Positions 52,201-60,126 of a DNA stretch of 64,000 nucleotides are shown piece by piece. The position numbers and the translations under genes are program-made. How positions within the stretch are numbered: position 1 is the first letter of the stretch; each line of letters starts with the position of its first letter. This DNA comes from Aldehydirespirator sp965116195 (GTDB lineage: Bacteria > Actinomycetota > Acidimicrobiia > Acidimicrobiales > Aldehydirespiratoraceae), in contig OZ220491.1 in the NCBI GenBank assembly GCA_965116195.1, positions 2,232,001 to 2,296,000 of the forward strand, in the 5' to 3' direction. A model generated the notes under the pieces. The model was not told the DNA's origin. It did not search any database and worked only from the letters and a program-made list of their open reading frames with translations.

Positions 52201-53755
52201 TCACCCGGGCGGACTGATCAGCAAACGCAGCTTCGACCGCCGCTGACAGGGCATCCGTCTCGGTGGCGACCAACGCACCAGTCGCCCCACCCACCACATC
52301 GGTGGTGTGAGGCAGCCAGCGCATCCAACCCCAGTCGAGGTCACGACCGGGAGCGAGGCACACCAGAGCCACGTCTGCAGGGCCATGCAGCACCGCGGCC
52401 TGCAACAGCAGCGCTCTGGCCACCGGGCGGGTGACACCGGGCGAGCCGACCACACCGACGACTTTGCCAGCAGCGAACGACACCGCCACCGGTACATCCT
52501 CCAGGGGTCCTGCAGCTTGCAGGGCATCCAGGGCCTGCCGTGCAGCCACACCACCGCCCGCCACCTCCACACCTGGGGCGAAGGCCACATCCGCGGTACC
52601 GACACCAAGTCTCAGAGCATCGGGATCACCGAGGCGACGTTCCCAACAGCGCACTGAGGGTGTCACGGCTCGACGCACCAACTCGGAGAGGTCCGGTACG
52701 AGCGTCATGGCTCGGCGGCGTTCCGCGGCTTTGACCGCAGGCAGGCGACCGGTCATTCGTTCGGTTGCCTGCCGGGTGTCGCGGCAGGCGTTGCGATGCT
52801 TGCGCTGCGCCCGCCGACGACGTTCCAGCCAGGTGCCAACCGTGATGACAGGCCCCAGCGCGGCGAAGATGGCCATGAACGGGCTCCACACGACTGCCAG
52901 CACCAGGCCCGCCACGACTGGCAGAACAATGCCGGCCCATCCAAGCGGTTCCTGCTCCGGCGGTGGCGGACACTCCGCCGGCACCTCCAGTGAGGCCGGC
53001 TGCAGGCGTGGACGCCGTCGCGGAGGTCGATTGAACGGGATCCTTCCAGCGGCCGCGCCCATACCGGCACGGATCGCGGCAGGCATGTCGTTGACCGGCT
53101 CACGCCATTGCAGACAAGTGGCACCAATGCGCACGCCCACGCCTGCTGGCAGGGGCACCGGCTCGGTCACGGCGCGCCCCGAAACCACCGTGCCGTTACG
53201 TGACCCGAGGTCGCTGATCACCGGCGTGGCGTGACGATCACTCACCGTGAGGCGAACATGACGGCGCGAAACAGCCGCATCATCCAGCACCACGTCACAT
53301 TCCTGTGAACGTCCGATCACCGCCTGGCCTGGAACCGCAACTGTGATGTGTGCCCCGGCATCAAGACCACCGGTGATCAACACCGCGAGCACCGACCCAC
53401 CTGCACCAGCAGACCCGTGCGATGGCTTGCGTGGCCCTGCAACCAGAGGTTGGGAGGGAGCCTGCTCTTCGGGAGCGATCTCGAGCAAGGCTCCCTCCCA
53501 GATCTGAACCGACGAGAGCGGCTCATCGGGGGCGTGCCAGCATCCGTCGATGTTGAGACCCAACGGGAGGCCAACATCTTCAGGTGTGCCGAGCATCCCG
53601 CCTGCCGAGTCCGCAGACTCCACGACGACCTCATAATCAGCTGTGCTGTGTTCGTCACCGAGCGCAGCCACCAAGTCCGCTACCGTGAAGTTGTCGAGAC
53701 GAGGATCAACCTCAACGATGCGCTCGGTGCCGTTGCAACGGTGACGAACTCGCAC
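49292..53755 (-). CDS. Type VII secretion FtsK/SpoIIIE ATPase with FHA domain (EssC/EccC-like)
   Basis: This is the motor ATPase of a WXG100 secretion system. An N-terminal ubiquitin-like/FHA region (about residues 115-220, with AVIGRSQECDVVLDDAAVSRRHVRL) resembles EssC. Two membrane segments follow (about 280-325). Three ATPase modules come next: the first with Walker A GGTTGSGKSE (about 680) and VVVVDEFATL; the second with GGPASGKST (about 1045) and VLIVDDFAGL; the third with GPPRTGRTT (about 1315), where Arg replaces the catalytic Lys. At 1487 residues it has the size of fused EssC proteins. The WXG100 gene sits 54 bp upstream. No other esx or ess component is nearby. Confidence 0.88.
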   Translation of the reverse strand: MRVRHRCNGTERIVEVDPRLDNFTVADLVAALGDEHSTADYEVVVESADSAGGMLGTPEDVGLPLGLNIDGCWHAPDEPLSSVQIWEGALLEIAPEEQAPSQPLVAGPRKPSHGSAGAGGSVLAVLITGGLDAGAHITVAVPGQAVIGRSQECDVVLDDAAVSRRHVRLTVSDRHATPVISDLGSRNGTVVSGRAVTEPVPLPAGVGVRIGATCLQWREPVNDMPAAIRAGMGAAAGRIPFNRPPRRRPRLQPASLEVPAECPPPPEQEPLGWAGIVLPVVAGLVLAVVWSPFMAIFAALGPVITVGTWLERRRRAQRKHRNACRDTRQATERMTGRLPAVKAAERRRAMTLVPDLSELVRRAVTPSVRCWERRLGDPDALRLGVGTADVAFAPGVEVAGGGVAARQALDALQAAGPLEDVPVAVSFAAGKVVGVVGSPGVTRPVARALLLQAAVLHGPADVALVCLAPGRDLDWGWMRWLPHTTDVVGGATGALVATETDALSAAVEAAFADQSARVRLCVIDGTAALTGRAAPGRMLLGLDSAASIVIVEDACDLPAACTTIVEARHDAGGLRLIDPRSVSVLEPVIAWGVTTETARSAAAHLARLDDPELSSTNTNIAAKVSLVDLLGEPTPDAVMRSWSVTRGTSELRAVIGVTGDGPLELDLIADGPHLLVGGTTGSGKSELLRSLVAALAMSADPEHLAFVLVDYKGGAAFDRCSELPHVAGMVTDLDDRLAERALVCLEAELRHREQRLRSVGAEDLAAFRSRCRDQPKGSQGHEPLPRLVVVVDEFATLAGELPEFLNSLVGIAQRGRSLGVHMVLATQRPAGVVTEDIRANTSCRIALRVTDRHDSNDVIGAPDAARIPRQRPGRALARLGPGELVAFQAAIVTATTERVASGPRVTQLRGWSPESGAVTQTNADAEAVDVGGGADGAVPGVVTRTQVAATGQPRPRPPVVGDRRRSDSDLDRIVAATRLAHERMGGVAPRSPWPAPLPQRIASDELTTLATEGDAAAWLVDDPAHQFRYVAGWRPDDGHLVVVGGPASGKSTTLAAVALDLCRTHTAAALHLYVIDLDAGLLAALSGLPQVGAVVGPTDGDRRARTLRFVADEVTARRAGTRRTGHARIVLIVDDFAGLARAHDPVQDSDLHQRFARIWTEGPAVGVRVAVSIGRAADLPPDLAAAAGVVLVHATSDASDGLRFGLRIATAGLNCGRAIRADDARELQVGLPGDGDIGAAVAKLTAAGSEPVNSSDMAGDGPVEIGALPAVVDADRLPLGGTVGTGHLQVQFAMSERTLEPLGLALHDGEHALVLGPPRTGRTTTLAAVATAARAAGLDVTVVADRPDELSALLGATPVQVAALARNTEPGRAAERRILLVDDAERVQDPDGVLARTANQDAGISHLFVATTPDRMRSSYGSWLAELRSCRTGVLFRPGPLDGDLLGVALPGRLALAPLPGRAVVVADGSAAVAQVALIAGSRSRSR

Positions 53756-53809
53756 GCAGTTGAGCGAGTATCGGGAAGCCCGGAAGCCGGTCGGTTGCGG
53801 TGGCTCTGC

Positions 53810-54085
53810 TCAGACCGTGTCCAGCGCGCTCACACCCGCCTGCAACTCAGCCGTGATAAAGGCGGAGTGCTCACCGAGAGCATCGCACAAGGCCCGGAGA
53901 TTGGGCCGAAACTCTGTCTCCCAGAGCATGCGGAACCGGTCGGCTCTGGCACCTTGCCATGTCGTACCCTCAATGCCGGCACCAATGGCGCTGATCACCC
54001 CCTCGGCTGTCTCCTTCTGGCGAGCGAAGATCACCGCGAGCTGTTCCATCTGTGATTTGGACATCACGAGCATGTCTCCTGCCAT
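53810..54085 (-). CDS. WXG100-family secreted protein
   Basis: This is a 91-residue helical-hairpin protein with the turn motif TTWQGARADRF (Trp-Gln-Gly, WXG type). The C-terminal helix carries a loose YxxxD/E-like end. A strong GGAGG lies eight bases before ATG 54085. It is the expected substrate and partner of the EssC-like ATPase encoded next. Two close ATGs (54085, 54073) are possible starts. Confidence 0.85.
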   Translation of the reverse strand: MAGDMLVMSKSQMEQLAVIFARQKETAEGVISAIGAGIEGTTWQGARADRFRMLWETEFRPNLRALCDALGEHSAFITAELQAGVSALDTV

Positions 54086-54287
54086 CCAAACCTCCTTTCG
54101 TTACGGTCATGAAGTCCCCGTCCACCTTGTCCCGGGACCCATGCGGGCCCCACGGGACTGGTCACGAGGACTTTCATGAGGTTTTGCTGTTTGTGTCACA
54201 CCAGCATGGCATGGTGGTATGACAAAACCAACCTACAGGAGATGAAAATATTTAACAACACATGAAAAGTGAGATGAAGGGGCTTTT
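54086..54287 (-). promoter_or_regulatory. Promoter region of the secretion pair and crotonase terminator
   Basis: The region contains AT-rich stretches (AAAATATTTAACAACACATG at 54244) in contrast to the surrounding DNA. A run of T (54284-54290) next to GGGGC lies at the stop of the crotonase gene. A promoter for the WXG100 operon is expected here, but no clear -35/-10 pair can be assigned. Confidence 0.35.
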
Positions 54288-55079
54288 TTACTCGCTGATC
54301 GCCGTCTTCATGGTGCTGAGCAGGTCGGAGCGGGCTGACCGCACCGAATCCTGATGGGCGGCAAGGGCCTGGAACTCCTGACCTGAACGGATGGCAGCCC
54401 GGCCTCCGAGAACGTCAAACGCACGGTGCACCATGCGCTTGTTGATCTGAGCCAGGTCCGGGGCCACGCCGGCGATGCGATGCGCCACAGCCAGCACAGA
54501 CTCTTCAAGCTGATCAGCAGGGTAGGCGCGGTTGGCCCATCCCATCCTCGCCGCCTCGGTTCCGCTGACTGAATCGCCGGTGAGCATCGCCTCCATGGCG
54601 TGACGAAGGCCCATGAGCGGCGTGTGGTATTGCCAGTCCGGCGGCGACACCACACGCACAACGGGATAGCCGATGCGAGCATCAGAGGCCACATAAACAA
54701 GGTCACAGGCCGCAGCCAACTCTGTGCCACCGGCATAGGCGTAGCCATGCACCTGGGCGACAACAGGCTTGGCCAGGTCCCAGATGGAGAACCAGCCATC
54801 GCTGGCCTGGCGGGTCCACTGACCATCACCGGGAGCTGACGGGTACGGAGGATCATCCAGCAACCCTCCCGAGAGGTCATACCCCGAAGAGAAGCAGGGG
54901 CCCGCGCCCCGCAGGATGGTCACGCGAACGCTCTCATCGTTGTCGAAGCTGTGCAAGGCATCAAACAACGCAGCCCGCAACGGGGTGGATATGGCATTGC
55001 GCTTGTGCGGGCGGTTGAGGGTGATGCGACGCACGAACTCGCCCGGCGTGTCCATCAGGATCAGCGGCTCATCAGCCAT
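54288..55079 (-). CDS. Enoyl-CoA hydratase/isomerase family protein
   Basis: This is a second crotonase-fold protein. Conserved blocks are ITLNRPHKRNAIST, ILRGAGPCFSSGYDLSGG, KPVVAQVHGYAYAGGTELAAACDLV and a C-terminal ADQLEESVLAVAHRIA. ATG 55079 (MADEPLIL) or 55085 may start it. A TGATG-linked ORF connects the LLM gene upstream to this start. It may act with the LLM enzyme on a common CoA or aromatic substrate, which is inference. Confidence 0.82.
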   Translation of the reverse strand: MADEPLILMDTPGEFVRRITLNRPHKRNAISTPLRAALFDALHSFDNDESVRVTILRGAGPCFSSGYDLSGGLLDDPPYPSAPGDGQWTRQASDGWFSIWDLAKPVVAQVHGYAYAGGTELAAACDLVYVASDARIGYPVVRVVSPPDWQYHTPLMGLRHAMEAMLTGDSVSGTEAARMGWANRAYPADQLEESVLAVAHRIAGVAPDLAQINKRMVHRAFDVLGGRAAIRSGQEFQALAAHQDSVRSARSDLLSTMKTAISE

Positions 55080-55243
55080 CGCCACCCACCTTCCTGCTCC
55101 TCACGCACTCCGGCCAACCCAACGACACGAGCCCCACAGAACTCGACAACACACATACCAATGCCCCATTCACCCGAAAACCACGGCGGTTCAACGGGCC
55201 ACTGGCCGACCACAGAACTCGACAACACATGCCAGCACATCAC
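55061..55243 (-). repeat. Duplicated LLM/crotonase junction with linking ORF
   Basis: The LLM stop TGA (55242-55240) overlaps ATG 55240 (GTGATG). That ATG opens an ORF of about 59 codons that ends at 55061, inside the crotonase start region. Two copies of GTTGTCGAGTTCTGTGG lie at about 55221 and 55152 on the minus strand, and a diverged copy of the LLM C-terminal end (GCACTCCGGCCAACCC / GCGCTCCGGCCAACTC on plus) lies at 55105. This is a duplicated junction with a coupling ORF. Confidence 0.65.
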
Positions 55244-56289
55244 TCTCGCTTTTCACGCGCTCCGGCCAACTCGGCCATGAGCGTCAAACCCTCGTGACTG
55301 TCACAACGGATGATCACCCCCGTCAGGCCAGCTGGTACGGCCGTTGGCCAGCGTGAACGAATCCGCTGCTCCGGCCCGATCAGCGCCTGGGAGTCAATGT
55401 AGTCGTCGGGCACCGCTGCTACGGCCTCATCACGACGTCCGGCCCGCCACAACTCGACAATCCGCTCCGCTGCGCTGGACCAGCCGCGTCTGGACATGGC
55501 CTCGGCGTGGAAGTTGTGAGTCTGGCTGCCCATGCCTCCCACGTACATGGCTGTCAACGGTTTGCGAGCATCCAGCGCGCCCTGCACGTCGTCGTTGATC
55601 TCAACCGTCAGGGATCCAAAGACCTCCAGTTCTGGGCTCAAGTCCCCTGGGCGCCGGGCCAAGCCGCGCTCGAGAGGCTCCCGAAACGTCTCGCCTCCCG
55701 CCGGACCGTAACCCATCGGCAGCCAGCCATCGGCAGTTTCGGCAGCCAGAGCGACATTGCGAGGCCCCCCAGCTGCAATCCAGATCTGGATACCCGGTGC
55801 CGGACGCAGGATTGACTTGAGCGGCTTGCCCTGACCCAGCGCACCCGGTCCGTCATATGGCAGCCGGATCGCATCTCCGCGGTGGGTCACGGGCACTTCC
55901 CGAGCCAGTATCTTGCGCATTATGGCGACGTAGTCGCGCAGCGTTGCGGTCGGTGATCCCCACGGCACGCCATACCAGCCTTCCACCACCTGCGGGCCCG
56001 AGACACCCAAGCCGATGATCGTGCGGCCACCCCCGGCCAGCGCATCAACGGTCATGGCGTGCATCGCCGTGGCAGCCGGGGTGCGAGCCGCCACCTGAGC
56101 CACCCCGCTCGCAAGCTTGATACGGCGTGTGTGAGCAGCCAGGTAGGCAAGCGGCGACAAGGCATCGGCACCGTAGGCCTCAGCCGTCCAAACACTGTGA
56201 TACCCCGACCTTTCGGCCAGTTGCACAGTCGCCACCGGCACTTCCAAAGACGCACCTCTGTACAGGTCAAGCCCGAGCCCCAGCTTCAC
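55240..56289 (-). CDS. LLM-class (F420-dependent type) oxidoreductase
   Basis: A second luciferase-like TIM-barrel protein. It has AERSGYHSVWTAEAYGADALSPLAYLAAHTRRIKLASGV, MTVDALAGGGRTIIGLGVSGPQVVEGWYG and PGIQIWIAAGGPRNVALAAETADGWLPMGY, typical of actinobacterial F420 LLM enzymes. GTG 56289 (start of KLGLGLDL) is preferred over the longer frame from 56319, since the extension is unlike the family. It is upstream of a crotonase and shares a coupled junction with it. Confidence 0.83.
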   Translation of the reverse strand: MKLGLGLDLYRGASLEVPVATVQLAERSGYHSVWTAEAYGADALSPLAYLAAHTRRIKLASGVAQVAARTPAATAMHAMTVDALAGGGRTIIGLGVSGPQVVEGWYGVPWGSPTATLRDYVAIMRKILAREVPVTHRGDAIRLPYDGPGALGQGKPLKSILRPAPGIQIWIAAGGPRNVALAAETADGWLPMGYGPAGGETFREPLERGLARRPGDLSPELEVFGSLTVEINDDVQGALDARKPLTAMYVGGMGSQTHNFHAEAMSRRGWSSAAERIVELWRAGRRDEAVAAVPDDYIDSQALIGPEQRIRSRWPTAVPAGLTGVIIRCDSHEGLTLMAELAGAREKRE

Positions 56290-56427
56290 GAAACCCGGCC
56301 CCCAGCCGCACTCCAACACAACTTTCCGTCAGTGTCCATCTCACCCGGACCCTAGTGTGGTCGGCAGTGTGGTCGGAGCACCGTGGGCTGAACCGTCGCT
56401 CCCCCGGTCGGCAATCCCCAGCCCACC

Positions 56428-56948
56428 GCTCAACTACCCCTGGGTGTGGCCAACTCATGGGTCGGCCGCGACGAAGCCGAGTGCGATCGAGCCACCACCC
56501 CTGGGTGTGCTCAACTCATGGGTCGGCCGCGACGAAGCCGAGTGCGATCGAGCCACCACCCCTGGGTGTGGCCAACTCATGGGTCGGCCGCGACGAAGCC
56601 GAGTGCGATCGAGCCACCACCCCTGGGTGTGGCCAACTCATGGGTCGGCCGCGACGAAGCCGAGTGCGGTCGAGCCACCACCCCTGGGTGTAGTCAACTC
56701 ATGGGTCGGCCGCGACGAAGCCGAGTGCGGTCGAGCCACCACCCCTGGGTGTAGTCAACTCATGGGTCGGCCGCGACGAAGCCGAGTGCGGTCGAGCCAC
56801 CACCCCTGGGTGTAGTCAACTCATGGGTCGGCCGCGACGAAGCCGAGTGCGGTCGAGCCACCACCCCTGGGTGTAGTCAACTCATGGGTCGGCCGCGACG
56901 AAGCCGAGTGCGGTCGAGCCACCACCCCTGGGTGTGCTCAACTCATCT
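56428..56948. repeat. 61-bp tandem array in a divergent intergenic region
   Basis: CTCATGGGTCGGCCGCGACG starts copies at 56454, 56515, 56576, 56637 and so on, with a strict 61-bp period and eight full copies up to about 56945. The whole unit is conserved, with only a few positions varying (GTGCGATCG or GTGCGGTCG; GTGGCC, GTGCTC or GTAGTC). It separates the LLM gene from the divergent dehydrogenase gene. The remaining parts of 56290-57111 show no gene. Confidence 0.93.
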
Positions 56949-57111
56949 TGTCGGGTTTGAACGCCGCTTCCGGGCCGACAATCCGCCACACCCGAGCGGC
57001 AATCCGTCGCACCCGGCTTGACTGACCCGAATGTGACTACGCCCATGACCAAACAACCACAACCTTCAGACTCCCACACGTCGCACGCGGGTTGACTGAC
57101 TACGCTGCGCC

Positions 57112-58299
57112 ATGATGAAGGCTTTGCAGTTCCACCGCATGGAACTTCGTTACGCTGCCGCGGCTGTGGCCTCCAGGCTGCGACCGGGTGCTGGTGCCTT
57201 CTGGGGGCCCCTCCAGCTGGTCGAGGAGAACCCGCCCAGGCTGCCGGGGCCTGACTGGCAGCGCATCTACCCGCGAATCACGGGCATCTGTGGATCAGAC
57301 CTGGCCACGATTGACGGGCACTCCTCCCGCTACTTCGAGGACTATGTGTCGTTCCCGTTCATCCCGGGCCACGAGATCGTCGCCGACACCGCCGACGGGC
57401 GCAGGGTAGTCGTCGAGCCGGTGCTGGGTCACGCCGCCCGCGGCTTTGATCTGCCCTGTCCAAGCGCCGCGCCCGGTGACGGCGACGACTATCGTCATCT
57501 GGTCTGCGGCCATCTCAAACCTGGTCTCCAGACCGGCTTCTGCTCGTCAACCGGCGGCGGCTGGGCAACCGAACTGGTGGCTCACACGTCACAACTCCAC
57601 TCCGTGCCCGACTGGATGAGCGACGAAGTTGCCGTGATGATCGAGCCGGTCGCGGGAGGCGTGCATGCCGCACTGCGATCCGGTGCCGGACCGGGTGATC
57701 ATGTCGCCGTGGTGGGTGCCGGAACGATGGGACTGGTAGCAGTGGCCGCCCTGCGCCATCTCGCCCAGCCAGCCTCCATAACAGTCGGTGCCCGCTACTC
57801 GACACAACGCCAACTAGCCGCGGAGTTCGGAGCAGACGTGGTGGTCACGCCCGACGAACTCAAGCGCGCGGTCAGAAGAACGACAGGTTCATTTCTCACC
57901 GGTAGCCACCTCTCCGGTGGCGCTGATGTGGTGATTGACGCGGTGGGTTCCTCGGCCTCGCTGACCGAGGCACTGTCGCTGTGCCGCCCTCGCGGCCGGG
58001 TGCTGATGTTGGGGATGCCGTCAACTGTCACGGTGGAGTTGACAGGTCTGTGGCACCGCGAGACCGAACTCGTGGGCTGCTACGCCTACGGCACAGAAGT
58101 CCGCCCCGACGGTCGGCTCACGACCAGTTTTGAACTTGCCACAGAACTGTCCGGCAAAGTGGCCTTTGACAGGCTTGTTTCAGCGGCTTACCCGTTGAGA
58201 CGCTACGTGGACGCACTCAGCCATGCCGCTGAGGCGGGACACCGAGGTGCCACAAAGATAGTCTTTGACATGCGAGATGAGCGCCGTCGTGGCATCTGA
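57112..58299 (+). CDS. Zinc-dependent medium-chain dehydrogenase/reductase
   Basis: This is an MDR-family alcohol or polyol dehydrogenase. The catalytic zinc site is suggested by GICGSDLATIDGH (Cys) and FIPGHEIVAD (His-Glu). The dinucleotide motif is VAVVGAGTMGLVAVAAL. The cysteine-rich lobe (LPCPSAA, LVCGHL, GFCSSTGGG) is spaced unlike the classical structural-zinc loop. ATG 57112 and 57115 are adjacent starts. It is followed by a coupled FAD oxidoreductase gene. Substrate is unknown. Confidence 0.8.
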   Translation: MMKALQFHRMELRYAAAAVASRLRPGAGAFWGPLQLVEENPPRLPGPDWQRIYPRITGICGSDLATIDGHSSRYFEDYVSFPFIPGHEIVADTADGRRVVVEPVLGHAARGFDLPCPSAAPGDGDDYRHLVCGHLKPGLQTGFCSSTGGGWATELVAHTSQLHSVPDWMSDEVAVMIEPVAGGVHAALRSGAGPGDHVAVVGAGTMGLVAVAALRHLAQPASITVGARYSTQRQLAAEFGADVVVTPDELKRAVRRTTGSFLTGSHLSGGADVVIDAVGSSASLTEALSLCRPRGRVLMLGMPSTVTVELTGLWHRETELVGCYAYGTEVRPDGRLTTSFELATELSGKVAFDRLVSAAYPLRRYVDALSHAAEAGHRGATKIVFDMRDERRRGI

Positions 58300-58470
58300 T
58301 CCTCGCTTGATCCTCGCTCGCCGGTATCCGACATGAACCAAACTGGTGTCCGACATGAACCAAGCAAACCGCCACCGGTGGTCATGCGACCTGATCCTCG
58401 CTCGCTGGGTTCCGGCCTTTTGCCACAACGCTCATGATGACCATGACCAGACCTGAACCTCGCTCGCCAG
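58300..58470 (+). repeat. Duplicated start region of the FAD oxidoreductase with coupled mini-ORF
   Basis: CCTGATCCTCGCTCGC-type units occur at about 58299, 58310 and 58390, and a relative (CCTGAACCTCGCTCGCC) sits in the first codons of the next gene at 58453. TCCGACATGAACCAA occurs twice (58327, 58349). ATG 58333 or the in-frame ATG 58384 opens an ORF that ends at TGA 58435-58437 and overlaps ATG 58434 of the next gene as ATGA. Its last 17 codons (MRPDPRSLG) copy the start MTRPEPRSPG. Confidence 0.75.
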
Positions 58471-59777
58471 GTGCTGATTCTGACTTTGACGCGGTGGTCA
58501 TCGGCGCAGGTGTGATCGGCGCGGCCACCGCCTTTGAGTTGGCACGCCGAGGCCACCGCACGCTGTGTGTCGACAAGTTGCCTGCAGCCGGGTTCGGATC
58601 AACCGTCAACTCATGCGCCATCGTTCGTTTCACCTATTCCACCTACACCGGCGTGGCCATGGCTTATGAGGGGCTCCGGTACTGGCTTGACTGGCCCGAC
58701 TATCTTGACACTTCCGACGAGTTGGGTCTGGCCCGTTACAGGCAGTGCGGCATGGCAACTCTCAAAGATCCCGGAGGCCATTATCTGAAGGTACTGCCCC
58801 ACTTTGACGTGATCGGGGTGACCTATGAGGACTGGAACACCGACGAACTCTGCCAACGGATGCCCATCTGTGATCCGCACATATTCGGGCCGCCCAGACG
58901 TCCTGACGATCCGCAATTCTGGAATGATGCCACCGAACATCTGCCGGGGGCGATCTTCACACCTGAGGCGGGTTATGTGAGCGACCCGCAACTCACCACC
59001 CACAATCTGCAACGTGCTGCTGAGGCCGCCGGTGCGCAGTTCCGTTTTCGCACCGAGGTGAAGGGCCTGCCACAAGACGGGGGTCGTGTCACCGGCGTGA
59101 CACTTGAGGACGGTACGACGGTCACTGCGCCGGTGGTGGTCAACGTGGCAGGCCCCCACTCGCATGTGATCAACCAAATGGCAGGTGTGTACGACTCAAT
59201 GAACATCAAGACCCGGGCACTGCGCCACGAGGTGCATCACGCTCCGGGGCCTGTGGACTTTGATTATGAGCTGGTCGGCTTCAATGTCGCTGATGATGAC
59301 AACGGCATCTATTTTCGTCCCGAAACCGGCAACCACATCCTGGTTGGCAGCACAGACCCCGGCTGTGACCCCCGGGAATGGGTTGACCCCGATGACTATG
59401 ACCAACGACTCGGCACCGCTCAGTGGGAGGCCCAGATGCTGCGGCTCAACCGACGCCTACCTTCGGTGGGCGTACCCCATGTGCCCAAGGGAGTGGTTGA
59501 CCTCTATGACGTGAGTGATGACTGGATTCCGATCTATGACCGCACTGACCTTGACGGCTTTTATGTGGCAATCGGCACCAGCGGCAACCAATTCAAAAAC
59601 GCCGGTGTTGCCGGACACTGCATGGCCGAGTTGATCGGGGCCGTGGAAGCCGGTCACGACCACGACCACGACCCGCTCATCGTCAAGGGCCGCTACACCA
59701 ACCTGCCCATTGACCTGGGCAAGTTCAGCCGCAACCGCCAGATCAATCCCAACTCCTCAATGTCAGTCCACGGCTGA
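58440..59777 (+). CDS. FAD-dependent oxidoreductase of the DAO family
   Basis: This flavoprotein resembles sarcosine/dimethylglycine oxidase-type enzymes. The FAD motif is VVIGAGVIGAATAFELARRG (about residues 19-38). Further features are GFGSTVNSCAIVRF, where flavin attachment or amine substrate contact usually lies, and GFYVAIGTSGNQFKNAGVAGHCMAELI at the C-terminus. An HDHDHD stretch lies near residue 415. ATG 58440 (MTRPEPRSPG) is the favoured start; ATG 58434 adds two residues. The substrate is an amine or amino acid, not further defined. Confidence 0.82.
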   Translation, partial: TMTRPEPRSPGADSDFDAVVIGAGVIGAATAFELARRGHRTLCVDKLPAAGFGSTVNSCAIVRFTYSTYTGVAMAYEGLRYWLDWPDYLDTSDELGLARYRQCGMATLKDPGGHYLKVLPHFDVIGVTYEDWNTDELCQRMPICDPHIFGPPRRPDDPQFWNDATEHLPGAIFTPEAGYVSDPQLTTHNLQRAAEAAGAQFRFRTEVKGLPQDGGRVTGVTLEDGTTVTAPVVVNVAGPHSHVINQMAGVYDSMNIKTRALRHEVHHAPGPVDFDYELVGFNVADDDNGIYFRPETGNHILVGSTDPGCDPREWVDPDDYDQRLGTAQWEAQMLRLNRRLPSVGVPHVPKGVVDLYDVSDDWIPIYDRTDLDGFYVAIGTSGNQFKNAGVAGHCMAELIGAVEAGHDHDHDPLIVKGRYTNLPIDLGKFSRNRQINPNSSMSVHG

Positions 59778-59853
59778 CGACTCCAACGAGCTTCTCGTCG
59801 GCAAGCCACGACCTGGCCGCGTATCAGCGTATGACAGGCGTACGATAAAGCGT

Positions 59854-60126
59854 ATGAGCAGACGGCGAGTCACGATCACGGTGGACGAAACAACTCTCGA
59901 CCGGACCCACACAGCCGTGCGCAAGGGGCAGTACCGATCATTGAGCGAGTGAATCAGCGAGGCGCTCGCGCAACGCCTGGACAATGATCAGCGACTGGCC
60001 GTGCTGAGCCGACTGGTGGCTGAGTATGAAGTTGAGCACGGCTTTATCACCGAGGAAGAAACGGTGGATTGTCAGGGAGCGAGCGCGGTGATGGGTACCA
60101 CCGATACCCCGTCGTCTCGCCGGTAG
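59854..60126 (+). pseudogene. Ribbon-helix-helix antitoxin with an internal TGA
   Basis: ATG 59854 opens MSRRRVTITVDETTLDR, followed by SLSE and TGA (59950-59952), then ISEALAQRL and EVEHGFITEEE in the same frame. Antitoxins of this type usually read SxSxWVSEAL here, so Trp (TGG) has probably become TGA. The C-terminal EVEHG-ITEEE pattern is typical of MazE/VapB-type RHH antitoxins. Four CGTAT/CGTAC motifs lie in the 40 bp upstream, perhaps an old operator. No toxin gene follows; the 3' end overlaps the DUF4143 ATPase. Confidence 0.7.

Noticed and set aside
49292..53755. FtsK DNA translocase
   Set aside because: The FHA region, three ATPase modules and the adjacent WXG100 gene indicate type VII secretion, and there is no gamma DNA-binding domain.
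56428..56948. CRISPR array
   Set aside because: The entire 61-bp unit is conserved, so there are no spacers. It is an ordinary tandem repeat.
37921..59952. Reassignment of TGA as a sense codon
   Set aside because: TGA occurs in orfA and the antitoxin remnant, but it is also the normal stop in many intact genes here (for example glcE, modA, fbpA). Both cases are better explained as pseudogenes.
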